Shown one piece after another: positions 19,654 to 30,844 of a stretch of 64,000 bases of DNA. The stretch comes from JADKCZ01 sp963786945 (GTDB lineage: Bacteria; Myxococcota; Myxococcia; Myxococcales; Anaeromyxobacteraceae): assembly GCA_963786945.1 (NCBI GenBank), contig CAWBAO010000005.1:434001-498000 (forward strand), read 5' to 3'. Both the position numbers and the translations under genes were made by a program. Numbering within the stretch: the first letter of the stretch is position 1; each line of letters begins with the position of its first letter. Below the pieces are notes generated by a model that ran no database searches, was not told where the DNA came from, and saw only the letters and a program-made list of their open reading frames with translations.

Positions 19654-21101
19654 GGCGAGCAGCGCCGCTCCTCCTGCTGGCCCTGGCGGCGTGCGACGAG
19701 AACCTCGCGCACACCCAGCCGCCCATGGATCACTTCTTCTTCCCGGGCGGCGTCGCCCTGACCCCGGTGTCCGGGGGCAACGTCGTCTCCGGGGGCAACC
19801 AGGCGCTGCTGGTGGTCTCGGCCAACTTCGACCTGCGCTACGACAAGGAGCAGGGCGCGACGATCCTCTCCGTCGACCCCGGCGTCTACGACGAGGCCAC
19901 CTCGACCGGCGGCTCCGCCGGCCGTCCGGACGGGGCGCTGGTGAAGCTCGGTCCCGGGGCCCAGCTGGGGAGCTACGCCGGGCCCGTGGCCATCGCCAAC
20001 CGATCGGCCTGCCCGGGCATGGAGGCGGCGCTGGGCGACACCGCCGCCTTCGTGGCCTCGCGCTACACCCGCAAGCTCTACCGCTTCCCGGTCGGCGCCG
20101 ACGGCTCGGTGGCGCCCTGCACCCCGGAGCGCCTCTGCCAGTTCGGCCTCGACGCGGACCTGCTCGATCCCGCCCCGATCGGCATCGCCTGCCGCCCCGA
20201 CGGGCTCCGGAGCTCGCTCTGGGTCAGCTACCTGCGCTCGCCCTGGGTCGGCACCGTCGGGCCCGGGACGGGCTGGCTCTCCGAGTTCGACCTCTCGGAC
20301 ATCTCCGCCGAGCCGCGGACCATCTCGCTGGCGCCCGGGCCGGTCGGCGACATGGCCTACGACGCCCAGACCGACCGGCTCTACGCGGTGGGGCGCTTCG
20401 CCGGGTTGACCGCGCCGCTCTTCATCCTCGACCTGCCGCCCTGCAAGCACGAGGCGGCCGGCTGCCTCACCCCGCGGGTGCAGACCGTGGACCTCTTCCA
20501 GGCGGTGGGCGGCGCCGAGCTGATCGGGATCGCGCTCTCCAACCCGCAGCCGGGGCGCCCGCGGCTGGCCTACATCTCGGCCCGCCTCTACGACGCGAGC
20601 TACGCCGCCGCCATCCAGGGCCGCCCCAGCTTCGACGTGGGCGGCGCGCTGCTGGTGGTGGAGCTGGAGGAGAGCGTCGCGGGCGAGCCCCTGGCCCGGG
20701 TCCGCCAGGTGGTGTCGCTCGGGCTGGGCGCGGGGACGGTGCGGGTCCTGCCGGTGCGCCCGGGGCTCGGGGACCTGGTGGTGGTGCCGAGCTCCGGCGA
20801 CGGGACCGTGCAGGTCTTCGACGACGAGATCCACGCCATCACCCGGGTGGTGACCGTCGACGAGTACAGCGGGGCGCCGGAGGTCGGGCGGGCCCCGTAC
20901 TCGATGGCGGTGGACGGGCGCGACCTCGACGGCGACGGGGTCGTCGACGAGGCGCTGGTCTACGTGGCGGCCTTCAGCGGCTGGACGGTGAGCATCCTCC
21001 GGGTGCCCATGGCCAATCCCGCCTCGGCCGACCTGCTGCGCCACCCGGCGGAGAGCCCGCTGGCCGGGAAGCCCATGCGAATCGGGAGCCCCCAACCGTG
21101 A
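19650..21101 (+). CDS. Lipoprotein with predicted beta-propeller fold
   Basis: 483 residues with lipobox ALAAC directly after a short hydrophobic signal (MRRAAPLLLLALAAC), hence a lipoprotein. The rest is beta-rich with repeating blade-like units such as GDMAYDAQTDRLYAVGRF, ELIGIALSNPQPGRPRLAYI, VRVLPVRPGLGDLVVVPSS and a calcium-like DGRDLDGDGVVDEALVYVAAF. Such proteins usually bind partners or ligands at the cell surface; no catalytic motif is evident. It overlaps glyS by 4 bases and the next lipoprotein gene by 4 bases. Confidence 0.75.
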   Translation: MRRAAPLLLLALAACDENLAHTQPPMDHFFFPGGVALTPVSGGNVVSGGNQALLVVSANFDLRYDKEQGATILSVDPGVYDEATSTGGSAGRPDGALVKLGPGAQLGSYAGPVAIANRSACPGMEAALGDTAAFVASRYTRKLYRFPVGADGSVAPCTPERLCQFGLDADLLDPAPIGIACRPDGLRSSLWVSYLRSPWVGTVGPGTGWLSEFDLSDISAEPRTISLAPGPVGDMAYDAQTDRLYAVGRFAGLTAPLFILDLPPCKHEAAGCLTPRVQTVDLFQAVGGAELIGIALSNPQPGRPRLAYISARLYDASYAAAIQGRPSFDVGGALLVVELEESVAGEPLARVRQVVSLGLGAGTVRVLPVRPGLGDLVVVPSSGDGTVQVFDDEIHAITRVVTVDEYSGAPEVGRAPYSMAVDGRDLDGDGVVDEALVYVAAFSGWTVSILRVPMANPASADLLRHPAESPLAGKPMRIGSPQP

Positions 21102-23687
21102 AGCGCCTGACCCCCTGGTTGCTGGCCGCCATCGCGCTGGCCGGCTGTGCCAAGAGCACGACCCGCCCGACGGCCAAGATGAAGGGGCCGACCGGCGTGG
21201 CCCTCTTCCGCGGCTACTCGACCGACGCCCCCGGGACGCTCCGCCAGCTGGTGGCCGTCTCCAACACCCGCGGCGACGACCTGCGCGTCATCGACGCGCT
21301 GACCAACCAGGTGCTGCTGGGCCCGACCCTGGTGGCGGCGCTCGCCATCCCCACCGAGTCGCGGCCGACGCTCATCGCCGCGGGGAGGCTGGACGATCTC
21401 GACGACGCCGGCACCGGCGTGGCGGCGCGCCCCGACCTGCTGGTGGTGGCCCCACGGGGCCTGGTGGCCCGGCCCAACCAGCCGGGCCGGTTCGCCGCGG
21501 CCATCCAGGTGGTGGTGACCTGGGACCCGGCCATGCGCGTGGATCGGACCATCGATCTCGGCGACGTGGCGCCGGACGCCACCATCACCGCGCTGGCGGT
21601 CATCCCGGAGGCCCAGCCCGACGGGTCGCGCCTGCCCGGCACCGCCCGGGTGGTGATCGGCCTCAGCGACGGCGGCCTGCTCACCATCCAGGCGACGCGA
21701 GCGACGGGAACCGAGGCCATCGTGCTGGGCGACCCGAGCCGGCTCGACCTGGGCATCACCCGCCAGGACCTGGCCTTCACCCCGCTCGACCTGGCCTTCC
21801 CGCCGTACGACCTGGCCTTCCCGGCGGCCGATCCGGCCCCGGTCCCCGGCTGGAACAAGCTCTACGTGGCCACCACCAATCCCATCCCCGGGCCCGGCGG
21901 CGCCTTCGGGGTCGCCGAGCTGGACGTGTCCGGGACCCCCGGGGCCTGGCCGGTGCGCGCCATCCCCGGGCGCATCGGGACCACCCGGGTCGCCGCGCTC
22001 GGCGTGGCGCCGTTCCTCGACAACGATCCCAACGCCGCCATCCCCGACTTCGACCAGTTCGGCCCGGTGGTCCCGCGGGTCTACGCGTCCGTCGACCTGC
22101 GCGCCTGCGGGCGCGACCGTTCCATGCCCTGCGGGGTCGCGGTGCTCGACCCGGTGGCCGGTGGCCTGGCCGCCGACCCGGCCGGAGAGCTCCCCTACCA
22201 GCTTCCCTTCCAGGTGGACGGGGAGGTGGTCGCCCTGGCCGTCAGCGGGCCGCCGCAGGAGAGCGACCGGCCCGGCTACCTGCAGCTGGCGCCGGCGAGC
22301 GGCCGGCGCTGGACCCAGTCGATGGGGGCCATCTCGTCCTCGGTCGGCCGGATCTACATCGCCAATCTCTCCCACTTCGCCCTGGCCAACGACGTCTCGA
22401 CGCTGGTGGGAAGCAGCCGCGCCCGGGTCATCTCGGCCTCCTCCATCGTCCCCAGCCTGACCTCCAACACCATCGGGGTCTGGCAGTGGCTGATCCCCAA
22501 GGACCCGAACGCCACCTGGCCGCTCTACATCGACACCTACGCCGTCTTCGGGATCGGGGTGACCCCCGGCTACACGCCCAACGACGACTGGTCCGTCACC
22601 TACCAGGGGGTCCTGCCGGGCCTGGGCAGCCGCCTGGCCGTGGCGCGCGTCCCGGCCGGTGCGTCCCAGCCACCGACGCAGGTCGCCCTGCAGCAGGCGA
22701 CCGGCCTCACCGAGCCGGGGACCAGCCCGTGGCGCAGCGTGGTCCGGGTCTACGACCCCCGGCTCGCCATCCAGCCCTACGACATCGTCGAGGTGAGCGG
22801 GTTCGAGTCCGGCGTCTGCCCGCGCGGCAAGTTCGAGATGGTGGTCACCGGGCTCCTGCCTCCGACCGCCGACGCCCCGGGAGGCGCCATCGCGCTGGCC
22901 CCGGCTGGCAGCCAGCCGACCAATGACGGGCAGGTCCTGCCCGCCGATCCAGCCTGCCTCCCGGGAGGGGACAGCCCGGTCACCGTCACGGTCCGGGCCT
23001 GGGGGTACGTGCTCCTCGGTTCCCGGACCGGGTACGGTGGGACGGCCCCAGGAGGTCCAGGACCCGCGCGACGGCACGCCGGCCTTCGAGCTGAAGTACG
23101 AGAACGAGGACCTGCTCTCCTGCCCCATCATGCCGGACCTGCCGGACGACTGGCCGCCGGCGGCCGCCGACGTGGCGGCCTGCGAGGCCGACGTGGTCAC
23201 CTGCCGGGCGACCTGCGAGCGGCTCACCCTGGCCCGCCGGGCCCGGCGGCTCTTCTACGTCACCAACCGGTGCGCCGACACCCACGAGCAGACCTGCTAC
23301 AACACCTGGGTCGAGCTGGCGCCCACCGTCAACGGCGCGCCCCAGCCGCTCCAGCTGCCCCTCCCGCTCGCCTTCCCCCTGCCGACCGGGCCGGTGGTGG
23401 CCTTCAAGCTGGCGGTCAAGCGAGACGAAGGCGGCTACGATCCGCCCGAGCGCGGGGCCTACCTGGCGTTCTCCACCGGGAGCGGCTACGCGCCGAGCTT
23501 CCGGGTGCCCTTCAACGGCACGAACGTGACCGGCGCCGTCCTGCCGGGGCGGGTGCTCCTCTACGACCGGACCGCGGCCACCGGGCTGGCGACCGACGGC
23601 ATCCACGGCTTCGCCGCCTTCGTCGACAACCTCGTGCTCGAGTTCGCCTCGGGCTCGTCGGCCCAGAACTCCACCACCATTCGTTGA
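21098..23687 (+). CDS. Large lipoprotein of unknown function, frameshifted as read
   Basis: About 862 residues after correction of one extra base in a GGG at 23039-23041. Lipobox IALAGC follows MKRLTPWLLAA. The N-terminal half is propeller-like (RGDDLRVIDALTNQVLLGP, NKLYVATTNPIPG) and is clearly related in style to the preceding gene. A 21-bp DNA repeat (three copies, 21767-21820) encodes DLAFTPL, DLAFPPY and DLAFPAA. The C-terminal part has many cysteines (CEADVVTCRATCERL, CADTHEQTC), so disulphides are likely. Function unknown; surface or outer-membrane location inferred. Confidence 0.7.
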
Positions 23688-23720
23688 CCGCGGTGGCGGC
23701 CTCGTGCGAGCGTCGAGGGC

Positions 23721-24248
23721 ATGAATCGCCCGCTCCGGGAGCTGCAGATTCCCGACGACCTCTGGGCGCCGCTCGGTGAGCTGGCGGACCGGCTCGGCAT
23801 CGACCGGGACGTGCTGGTCCGCCAGGCCATCCACGCCTTCCTGCGCTTCCACGGGGCCCTGTCGCCCGGGCCCATCACCCAGACGGGGGGCGCTCGCGCC
23901 GTCTCCGCCCGGCGGGTGCTCGACACCGCCAAGGAGCTGGAGCGCGCCATCCCGGCCGCCCGGCCCCTCCCGCCCCTGAGGCTGATGGGCGCGGCGGGGC
24001 TGCTGGCCACCGTCACCGGCGATCGCTTCCTCATCGGGCGCGGCCGCCACTGCGACCTGGTCATCGACAGCGCCAAGGTCTCGCGCGAGCACGCCGCCAT
24101 CCAGCGCGAGCCGGACGGCTGGTGGATCGAGGACCTCGGCTCCTCCAACGGCACCTGGTACCAGCGCGCCCGGGTGGAGCGGCGACGCATCGAGAACGGC
24201 GACGAGTACCTGATCTGCGCGGAGAAGATCCGATGCCTGCTCTCCTGA
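23721..24248 (+). CDS. FHA-domain protein with N-terminal ribbon-helix-helix-like segment
   Basis: 175 residues. The N-terminal 50 residues (LQIPDDLWAPLGELADRLGI, DRDVLVRQAIHAFLRFHG) look like a ribbon-helix-helix DNA-binding or dimerisation unit. The C-terminal half is a forkhead-associated domain (LIGRGRHCDLVIDSAKVSREHAAI, WWIEDLGSSNGTWYQ) with the Arg, Ser-Arg-x-His and SSNGT residues that bind phosphothreonine. It would sense Ser/Thr kinase signalling, common in Myxococcota. The stop lies inside the next gene (16-bp overlap). Confidence 0.85.
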   Translation: MNRPLRELQIPDDLWAPLGELADRLGIDRDVLVRQAIHAFLRFHGALSPGPITQTGGARAVSARRVLDTAKELERAIPAARPLPPLRLMGAAGLLATVTGDRFLIGRGRHCDLVIDSAKVSREHAAIQREPDGWWIEDLGSSNGTWYQRARVERRRIENGDEYLICAEKIRCLLS

Positions 24249-24742
24249 CGGCGCTGGCCCTGCTGGCGGCCCCGGCCGCCGCTCCCGGCCTGGTGCCGCT
24301 CACGCTCGGCGAGCGGCAGGTGGTGACGCTGGAGTTCACCCGGCCGGTGGCCAGGCTGGGGGTGACCGATCCCGACGCCCTGCGCCTGGAGCCCTCCGGG
24401 ACCCGGCTGAAGGTGACGGCGCTTCGGGCCGGCCGCGCCCAGCTGGAGGTCATCTTCGACGACGGCGCCACGCTGGCGTGGGAGGTGACCGTGGTGGCCC
24501 CGAGGGCGGCGGGCTCGATCCCGGCCGGGGCGCCGGGCGAGCTGGAGCTGGCGGTGGGGGAGGAGCGCACGGTCGCCGCGCCGGGGCTGGCCCGGGTCCT
24601 CTTCGAGGAGCGTGGCGTGGTCAAGGTTCGCCCCGAGCCGGAGGCGGTGGTCCTCACCGCCACCGGGGCCGGCCGGGCCTCGGTGGTGCTGGTGGACGGG
24701 GCGGGGAAGCGGACCACGCTGACCGTGAGCGTGAAGCCGTAG
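24233..24742 (+). CDS. Stand-alone pilus/secretin N-terminal (T2SS-T3SS pil_N) domain protein
   Basis: 169 residues with signal peptide (MPALLTALALLAAPAAA) and two tandem beta-sandwich units, VPLTLGERQVVTLEFTRPV/ARLGVTDPDALRL and GELELAVGEERTVAAPGLA/RVLFEERGVVKV. Each unit resembles the N-terminal domain of CpaC/RcpA-type secretins, which carries the VxVxDP and GxTxLxV patterns. There is no secretin barrel. It overlaps the FHA gene by 16 bp. An outer-membrane pilus accessory role is inferred; no Tad/Cpa genes are in the window. Confidence 0.65.
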   Translation: MPALLTALALLAAPAAAPGLVPLTLGERQVVTLEFTRPVARLGVTDPDALRLEPSGTRLKVTALRAGRAQLEVIFDDGATLAWEVTVVAPRAAGSIPAGAPGELELAVGEERTVAAPGLARVLFEERGVVKVRPEPEAVVLTATGAGRASVVLVDGAGKRTTLTVSVKP

Positions 24743-24796
24743 GCGCGGCGCCCCCGTGCCCGTGCCGCCGGCAGCCGGTGGCGGTATGGTCCACCG

Positions 24797-27589
24797 GTGC
24801 CGACCCTGACCCTGATCGACGGCTCGGGCTTCATCTTCCGCGCCTACCACGCCATCCCGCCGCTCACCTCCTCGCGGGGCGTGCCCACCAACGCGGTGCT
24901 GGGCTTCACCAACATGCTGCTCAAGGCGCTGCGCGAGCACTCGCCCACGCACGTGGCCATGGTCTTCGACGTCAGCCGCCGCAGCTTCAGGACCGAGCTC
25001 GACCCCGCCTACAAGGCGCACCGGCCCGAGCCGCCCGACGACCTGGTCCCCCAGTTCCCGCTGGTCCGGGACGTGGCCCGGGCCCTCTCGGTGCCCATCC
25101 TGGAGCGGGAGGGCTTCGAGGCCGACGACATCATCGCCACCCTGGCCAGCCACGCGCGGGGGCACGGCTGGGAGGTGGTGATCGTCACCGGCGACAAGGA
25201 CTTCGGGCAGCTGGTGGACGACCGGGTCCGGCTCTACGACCCGATGGCCGAGGCGCGCGGGCAGGGGGGCTGGAGCGGCCCGGCCGAGGTGGAGGCCAGG
25301 ATGGGGGTCCCGCCCTCGCAGGTGATCGAGTACCAGTCGCTGCTGGGGGACAAGGTGGACAACGTGCCGGGCCTCCCCGGCGTCGGCGAGGTGACCGCGG
25401 CGGCGCTGATCCGCCACTTCGGCTCGGTCGAGGCCATGCTGGCCCGTCCCGAGGAGATCCCCCAGGTGGTGAAGCGGGGCGGCGAGAAGCTCAAGGAGAA
25501 GATCCTGGCCGGGGCCGAGCGGCTGCGGCTCAACCGGAAGCTGGTGACGCTCGACGCCCACATGGCGCTGCCGTGGGACCCGGAGGAGCTGGCGCGCCGG
25601 CCGGTGGACCTGGCCAGGGCCAAGGCGCTCTTCACCGAGCTGGAGTTCACCCGCCTGCTGCGCGAGCTGCCCACGCTGGCGGCCACCCCCGCGGCCGGCG
25701 ACGCCACGGTCCCGGCGAGCCCGGCGCCCGGGGCGCCGCCCCCCGGGCCTCCCGCCCCGGGGGCCGAGCCCGGCCCGCCGGGCGAGCTGCGGCTCCCGGC
25801 CAGGACCGAGCTGGTGCTCGACGAGGCCGCGCTGGCCGCCGCGGTGGCCGCGCTGGCCGCGGCCCCGGAGCTCGGGCTGCTGGTGGTCGGCCACGGCGAC
25901 GCGCCGCGCACCGATCCGGTGGTCGGCCTGGCGCTGGCCGGCGGCGGGCGGGCCTTCTACCTGCCGCTCGGCCATCGCTACCTCGGCGCCCCGGCGGCGC
26001 TCCCGGCCGCGGCGGTGGCGGGGGCGCTGCAGCCGCTCCTCGGCGGCCGGCGGCCGGTCCACGTCCACGACCGGAAGGCGGCGGCCCACCGGCTGGGGCG
26101 GCTCGGGCTGGCGCTGACGGCGCCCGGCGACGACACCGACCTGATGTCGAGGCTGCTGGTCCCGACGCGGCGGGCGCACGCGCTGGTGGACGTGGCCCGC
26201 GAGCGGCTGGGCGGGGAGCTCCCGCCCGATCCGACCGACGGGGAGAGGCGGGGGGGCACCGGCCACGAGGGGATCGAGGTGGAGCGGGCGGCGCCGTGGG
26301 CCGGCGCCGGCGCGGCGGCGCTCCCGCCGCTGGCGGCCGCCCTGGCCCGGGCCCTGGAGGCGGTGGGGCTGACGCCGCTCTACCGCGACATCGAGCGGCC
26401 GCTGGTGCCGGTCCTGCTCGACATGGAGCGGGCCGGCATCGCCGTCGACTCGGCGGCGATGGAGGCCATGAGCGCCGAGTTCGGCGCCGCCATGGACGAG
26501 CTGGAGCGGCGGCTCACCGAGGCCGCCGGCCACCCCTTCAACGTGGCCTCGACCCGCGAGCTGGGGAAGGTGCTCTTCGAGGAGCTGCACCTGCCGGTCA
26601 TCAAGACGCTCAAGACCGGGCCCTCCACCGACGTGGAGGTGCTGGAGAAGCTGGCCGAGCAGCACCCGCTCCCCGGGCTGGTGCTGGAGCACCGCTCGCT
26701 GGCCAAGCTGAAGGGGACCTACGTGGACGCGCTGCCGCTGCTGGTCGATCCGGCCGATGGGCGCATCCACACCACCTTCCACCAGGCCGGGGCGGCCACC
26801 GGCCGGCTCTCCTCGGTCGATCCCAACCTGCAGAACATCCCGGTCCGGACCGAGCTGTCGCGCCGCATCCGCGCCGCCTTCGTGGCGCCGGCCGGCCGCC
26901 GGCTGGTCTCGGCCGACTACTCGCAGATCGAGCTGCGCATCCTGGCCCACTACGCCCACGATCCGGCCCTGATCGAGTCGTTCCGGACCGGCGAGGACGT
27001 CCACACCCGCACCGCCGCCGAGACCTTCGGGGTGGCGCCGGGCGCGGTCACCCCGGACCAGCGGCGCGTGGCCAAGGTGCTCAACTTCGGCATCGCCTAC
27101 GGCCTCTCGGCGTTCGGCCTCGCCCAGCGGCTCGACCTGCCGCCGCGCGAGGCCCAGGGGATCATCGACCGCTACTTCGCCCGCTACGCCGGGGTGAAGC
27201 GCTGGCTCGAGGAGATCGTGGCCGAGGCGCGCCGCTCCGGCGAGGTGCGCACGGTCTTCGGGCGGCTGCGGCCCATGCCGGAGATCGCCGCCCGCAACCC
27301 GGCGCTGCGGCAGGCGGCGGAGCGGACCGCGGTCAACACGCCCATCCAGGGGACGGCCGCCGACGTCGTGAAGGTGGCCATGCTGCGGGTGCACGAGGCG
27401 CTGGCCAGGGAGCGGCTGGACGCCCGGCTGCTGCTCCAGGTCCACGACGAGCTGGTGGTGGAGGCCGACGAGCGGGCGGTGGAGCCGGTCTCGGCGCTGC
27501 TCCGGCGTGAGATGGAGGGGGCGGCCAGCCTGGCCGTGCCGCTGCGGGTGGAGGTGGGGCACGGCCGCAGCTGGGCCGAGGCCCACTGA
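24797..27589 (+). CDS. polA: DNA polymerase I, probably without proofreading
   Basis: 930-residue PolA. The 5'-nuclease domain (1-about 290) is intact (LIDGSGFIFRAYHAIPPL, GFEADDIIATLA, VTGDKDFGQLV, GDKVDNVPGLPGVG). The polymerase has motif A DYSQIELR near 707, motif B RRVAKVLNFGIAYG near 755 and motif C QVHDELV near 880. In the middle domain the exonuclease acids are gone: the DxE of ExoI reads VVGHG, the ExoII Asp in NxKYD reads RKAAA, and no ExoIII ED is seen. A 3'-5' proofreading activity is therefore unlikely. GTG start at 24797. Confidence 0.95.
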   Translation: MPTLTLIDGSGFIFRAYHAIPPLTSSRGVPTNAVLGFTNMLLKALREHSPTHVAMVFDVSRRSFRTELDPAYKAHRPEPPDDLVPQFPLVRDVARALSVPILEREGFEADDIIATLASHARGHGWEVVIVTGDKDFGQLVDDRVRLYDPMAEARGQGGWSGPAEVEARMGVPPSQVIEYQSLLGDKVDNVPGLPGVGEVTAAALIRHFGSVEAMLARPEEIPQVVKRGGEKLKEKILAGAERLRLNRKLVTLDAHMALPWDPEELARRPVDLARAKALFTELEFTRLLRELPTLAATPAAGDATVPASPAPGAPPPGPPAPGAEPGPPGELRLPARTELVLDEAALAAAVAALAAAPELGLLVVGHGDAPRTDPVVGLALAGGGRAFYLPLGHRYLGAPAALPAAAVAGALQPLLGGRRPVHVHDRKAAAHRLGRLGLALTAPGDDTDLMSRLLVPTRRAHALVDVARERLGGELPPDPTDGERRGGTGHEGIEVERAAPWAGAGAAALPPLAAALARALEAVGLTPLYRDIERPLVPVLLDMERAGIAVDSAAMEAMSAEFGAAMDELERRLTEAAGHPFNVASTRELGKVLFEELHLPVIKTLKTGPSTDVEVLEKLAEQHPLPGLVLEHRSLAKLKGTYVDALPLLVDPADGRIHTTFHQAGAATGRLSSVDPNLQNIPVRTELSRRIRAAFVAPAGRRLVSADYSQIELRILAHYAHDPALIESFRTGEDVHTRTAAETFGVAPGAVTPDQRRVAKVLNFGIAYGLSAFGLAQRLDLPPREAQGIIDRYFARYAGVKRWLEEIVAEARRSGEVRTVFGRLRPMPEIAARNPALRQAAERTAVNTPIQGTAADVVKVAMLRVHEALARERLDARLLLQVHDELVVEADERAVEPVSALLRREMEGAASLAVPLRVEVGHGRSWAEAH

Positions 27590-27755
27590 GAGGGGCGCTC
27601 GCGGCACGGGATCGAGGCGCCGGCGGCGCGGTCGACCGGAGCGCGACTTTCGCAGCCTCAATGCCGCTCGGCGTCACGGCCACGTGGCTGGCGAGAAGGC
27701 GCGCCGCAGGCGCGTGGAGCGCTCCGGCGTGGACCGCGCCCCGGGGCCGTCCGAT

Positions 27756-27793
27756 CCGGGCCTGGCAGCCGTCGGCTCCGGGCCTGGCAGCCG
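27756..27793. repeat. Short tandem direct repeat between polA and the DivIVA-like gene
   Basis: CCGGGCCTGGCAGCCG occurs twice (27756-27771 and 27778-27793) with a 22-bp period in the convergent gap 27590-27793. Nothing else is apparent in this gap; no clear terminator with a T-run was found. Confidence 0.6.
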
Positions 27794-28306
27794 CTACGGC
27801 TCGTCGCCGGCCAGCCTCTTGCGCCCGGCGGCGAAGGGCACGGCCTCGTCCTTGCCGGTCGGCTCGCGGAAGGCCTCGAGCAGCCGCAGGTGGCCCTCGG
27901 CCAGCGACTTCACGCCCGCCTCGAACTGGACGCGCTGCCGCTTCAGCTCGTTGATGTCGTCGACGATGCGGAGGAAGCGCTGGTGCGCCCCCTGCACGAT
28001 CTTCTCGGCCTGCAGCTCGGCGTCGGCCACGGTGATCTCGGCCTCCTTGCGGGCCGACTCGCGGATCTCCTCGGAGGCCCGCTGCGCCGCCACCAGGGTC
28101 TCCTGGAGCGAGCGCTCCCGCCCCCGGTGCTCGACCAGCTCGTCCCCCTTGCGCCGGTTGTCCTCGCGCAGCGTGTTGAGCTCCTTGACCAGCCCCTCGA
28201 ACTCGCTGGCCACCAGCGCCAGGAAGGCGGCCACCTCCTCCGGGTCGAGGCCGCGGAAGGAGCGGCGGAAGGACTTCTGGGTGATGTCGAGGGGCGTGAT
28301 GTTCAT
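27794..28306 (-). CDS. DivIVA-domain protein
   Basis: 170 residues. The N-terminal signature MNITPLDITQKSFRRSFRGLDPEEVAAFL is the DivIVA membrane-binding and dimerisation motif, followed by a continuous coiled coil to about residue 145 (EFEGLVKELNTLREDNRRKG, ARKEAEITVADAELQAEKI). DivIVA-like proteins mark curved membrane at poles or division sites and recruit partners. The short tail (AFREPTGKDEAVPFAAGRKR) is likely disordered. It is transcribed away from holB. Confidence 0.88.
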   Translation of the reverse strand: MNITPLDITQKSFRRSFRGLDPEEVAAFLALVASEFEGLVKELNTLREDNRRKGDELVEHRGRERSLQETLVAAQRASEEIRESARKEAEITVADAELQAEKIVQGAHQRFLRIVDDINELKRQRVQFEAGVKSLAEGHLRLLEAFREPTGKDEAVPFAAGRKRLAGDEP

Positions 28307-28422
28307 GGGCGGCTCCGGACCCGGGATCTACCCCCGGTCCCCGGGCTGTCCATTCCAGTGCCCGGGCCGGGCCCCCGGGCCGTGCCGGGCCATCCGGTCC
28401 CCGTGATATCTTCCGCAGCCCG

Positions 28423-29452
<1,030 letters not shown>

Positions 29453-29463
<11 letters not shown>

Positions 29464-30844
29464 CTTCCGCGCGCCCCGGCCGGCCGGGCCGACGCTGGAG
29501 GCCTGCCTGGCCGAGGCGGCCGCCGGGCAGCCGGCGCCGGTCTACCTCTTCGACGGCGACGCCTTCCTGGCGCAGCGGGCCGGTCGGGAGCTGGCCTTCG
29601 CGCTGGTCGGGGAGCAGGAGCGGAGCCTCAACCTGGTGGAGCTGGACGCCGCCGCCTCCCCGGCCGAGGTGGCGGCCGAGCTCCAGACCCGGGGCCTCTT
29701 CTCCAGCGGGCGCAAGGTGGTGCTGCTCCAGGAGCCGGCCTTCCTCACCTCGAAGGAGGACGTGGAGGAGTCGTTCGGGAAGGCCCGCGTCCAGTGGAGC
29801 GAGGGACGGCAGCGCGAGGCGGCCCGGCGGCTGCTGGCCCTGTGCGCCAAGGCCGGGCTGGGCGCCGCCGACCTGCGGCCGGAGCCGGGCGACGACCCGG
29901 CCCGCTTCAAGGCGAAGCTGGGCAAGGAGCTCAAGCGGGAGTTCGGCTTCGCCCCCGGCGAGGGCGATCTCGACTTCGTGGTCGAGGCGGCCGGCTACGC
30001 CATCGAGCGGGAGATGAAGGCGGCCCGGGACGACTCCGGCGCGCTCGACGCCGCGCTGGAGCGGGGCCTGCCCCCGGGCCACGTGCTGGTGGTGGCGGCC
30101 GGCAAGGTCGACGGCAAGCTGCCGCTCACCCGGAAGCTGGCCGCGGCGGGCCGGCGGGTCGAGGTGGCCATCCCCCGGGAGGGGACCTTCGACGCCCGCG
30201 TGGTGCTGGGGCCGGTGGTGCAGACGCTGCTGGCCGGCACCGGGAAGCGGGCCGACGCCGGCGCGGTGGAGCGGCTGGAGGCCCTGGTGGGCGGTGACGC
30301 CCGCACCCTCGCCTCCGAGCTGCAGAAGCTGGCGGCCTTCGTGGGCGACCGGAAGGTGATCGGGGCCGACGACGTGGACGAGGTGGTGACGCGCAGCGCG
30401 GAGGACCCCTTCTTCGCGCTGGGCAACGCCGTGGAGGCGCGCGACCTCGCCGCCGCGCTGGGCGTGGTGGATCGGACGGTGGCCGATGGCGGCAGCCCCC
30501 ACATGCTGCTGGCCACCCTGGCCGGCACGGTGCGGCGCCTGGTGGTGGAGAAGGAGCGGGCCCGGGCCGTGGTGGGGGACCGGGTGCTGCGCTCGGCGCG
30601 GGACTGGGAGGCGCAGGTCTTCCCCACCATCCCGCCCGAGGACGTCGGCAAGAAGAAGCCCTGGGGCTTCTGGATGAAGTACCAGGCCTCGACCCGGTTC
30701 GGGCGCGGCGAGCTGCTGGACGGGCTCGTGGCGCTGCACGAGGCCGACGTGGCCATGAAGAGCGGGCAGGACGCGCGGCTCCAGCTGGAGCGCGTCCTCC
30801 TCGGCCTGCTCGCCTCGAGCGGATCGGAACGGAGACCAGCATGA
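29453..30844 (+). CDS. holA: DNA polymerase III delta subunit
   Basis: 463-residue delta chain that opens the sliding clamp. The N-terminal segment PVYLFDGDAFLAQRAGREL and the later GLFSSGRKVVLLQEP, GDARTLASELQKLAAFVGDRK and EDPFFALGNAVEARDLAAALG are typical of HolA. It is longer than usual (about 340) because of a charged insertion of roughly 100 residues near 100-190 (SEGRQREAARRLLALCAKAG, ARFKAKLGKELKREFG). Its stop overlaps the metG start (ATGA). Confidence 0.88.

Noticed and set aside
27590..27793. CRISPR-like repeats or a tRNA
   Set aside because: Only two 16-bp copies with a 6-bp spacer, and no cloverleaf. No CRISPR array, tRNA or rRNA was found anywhere in the window.
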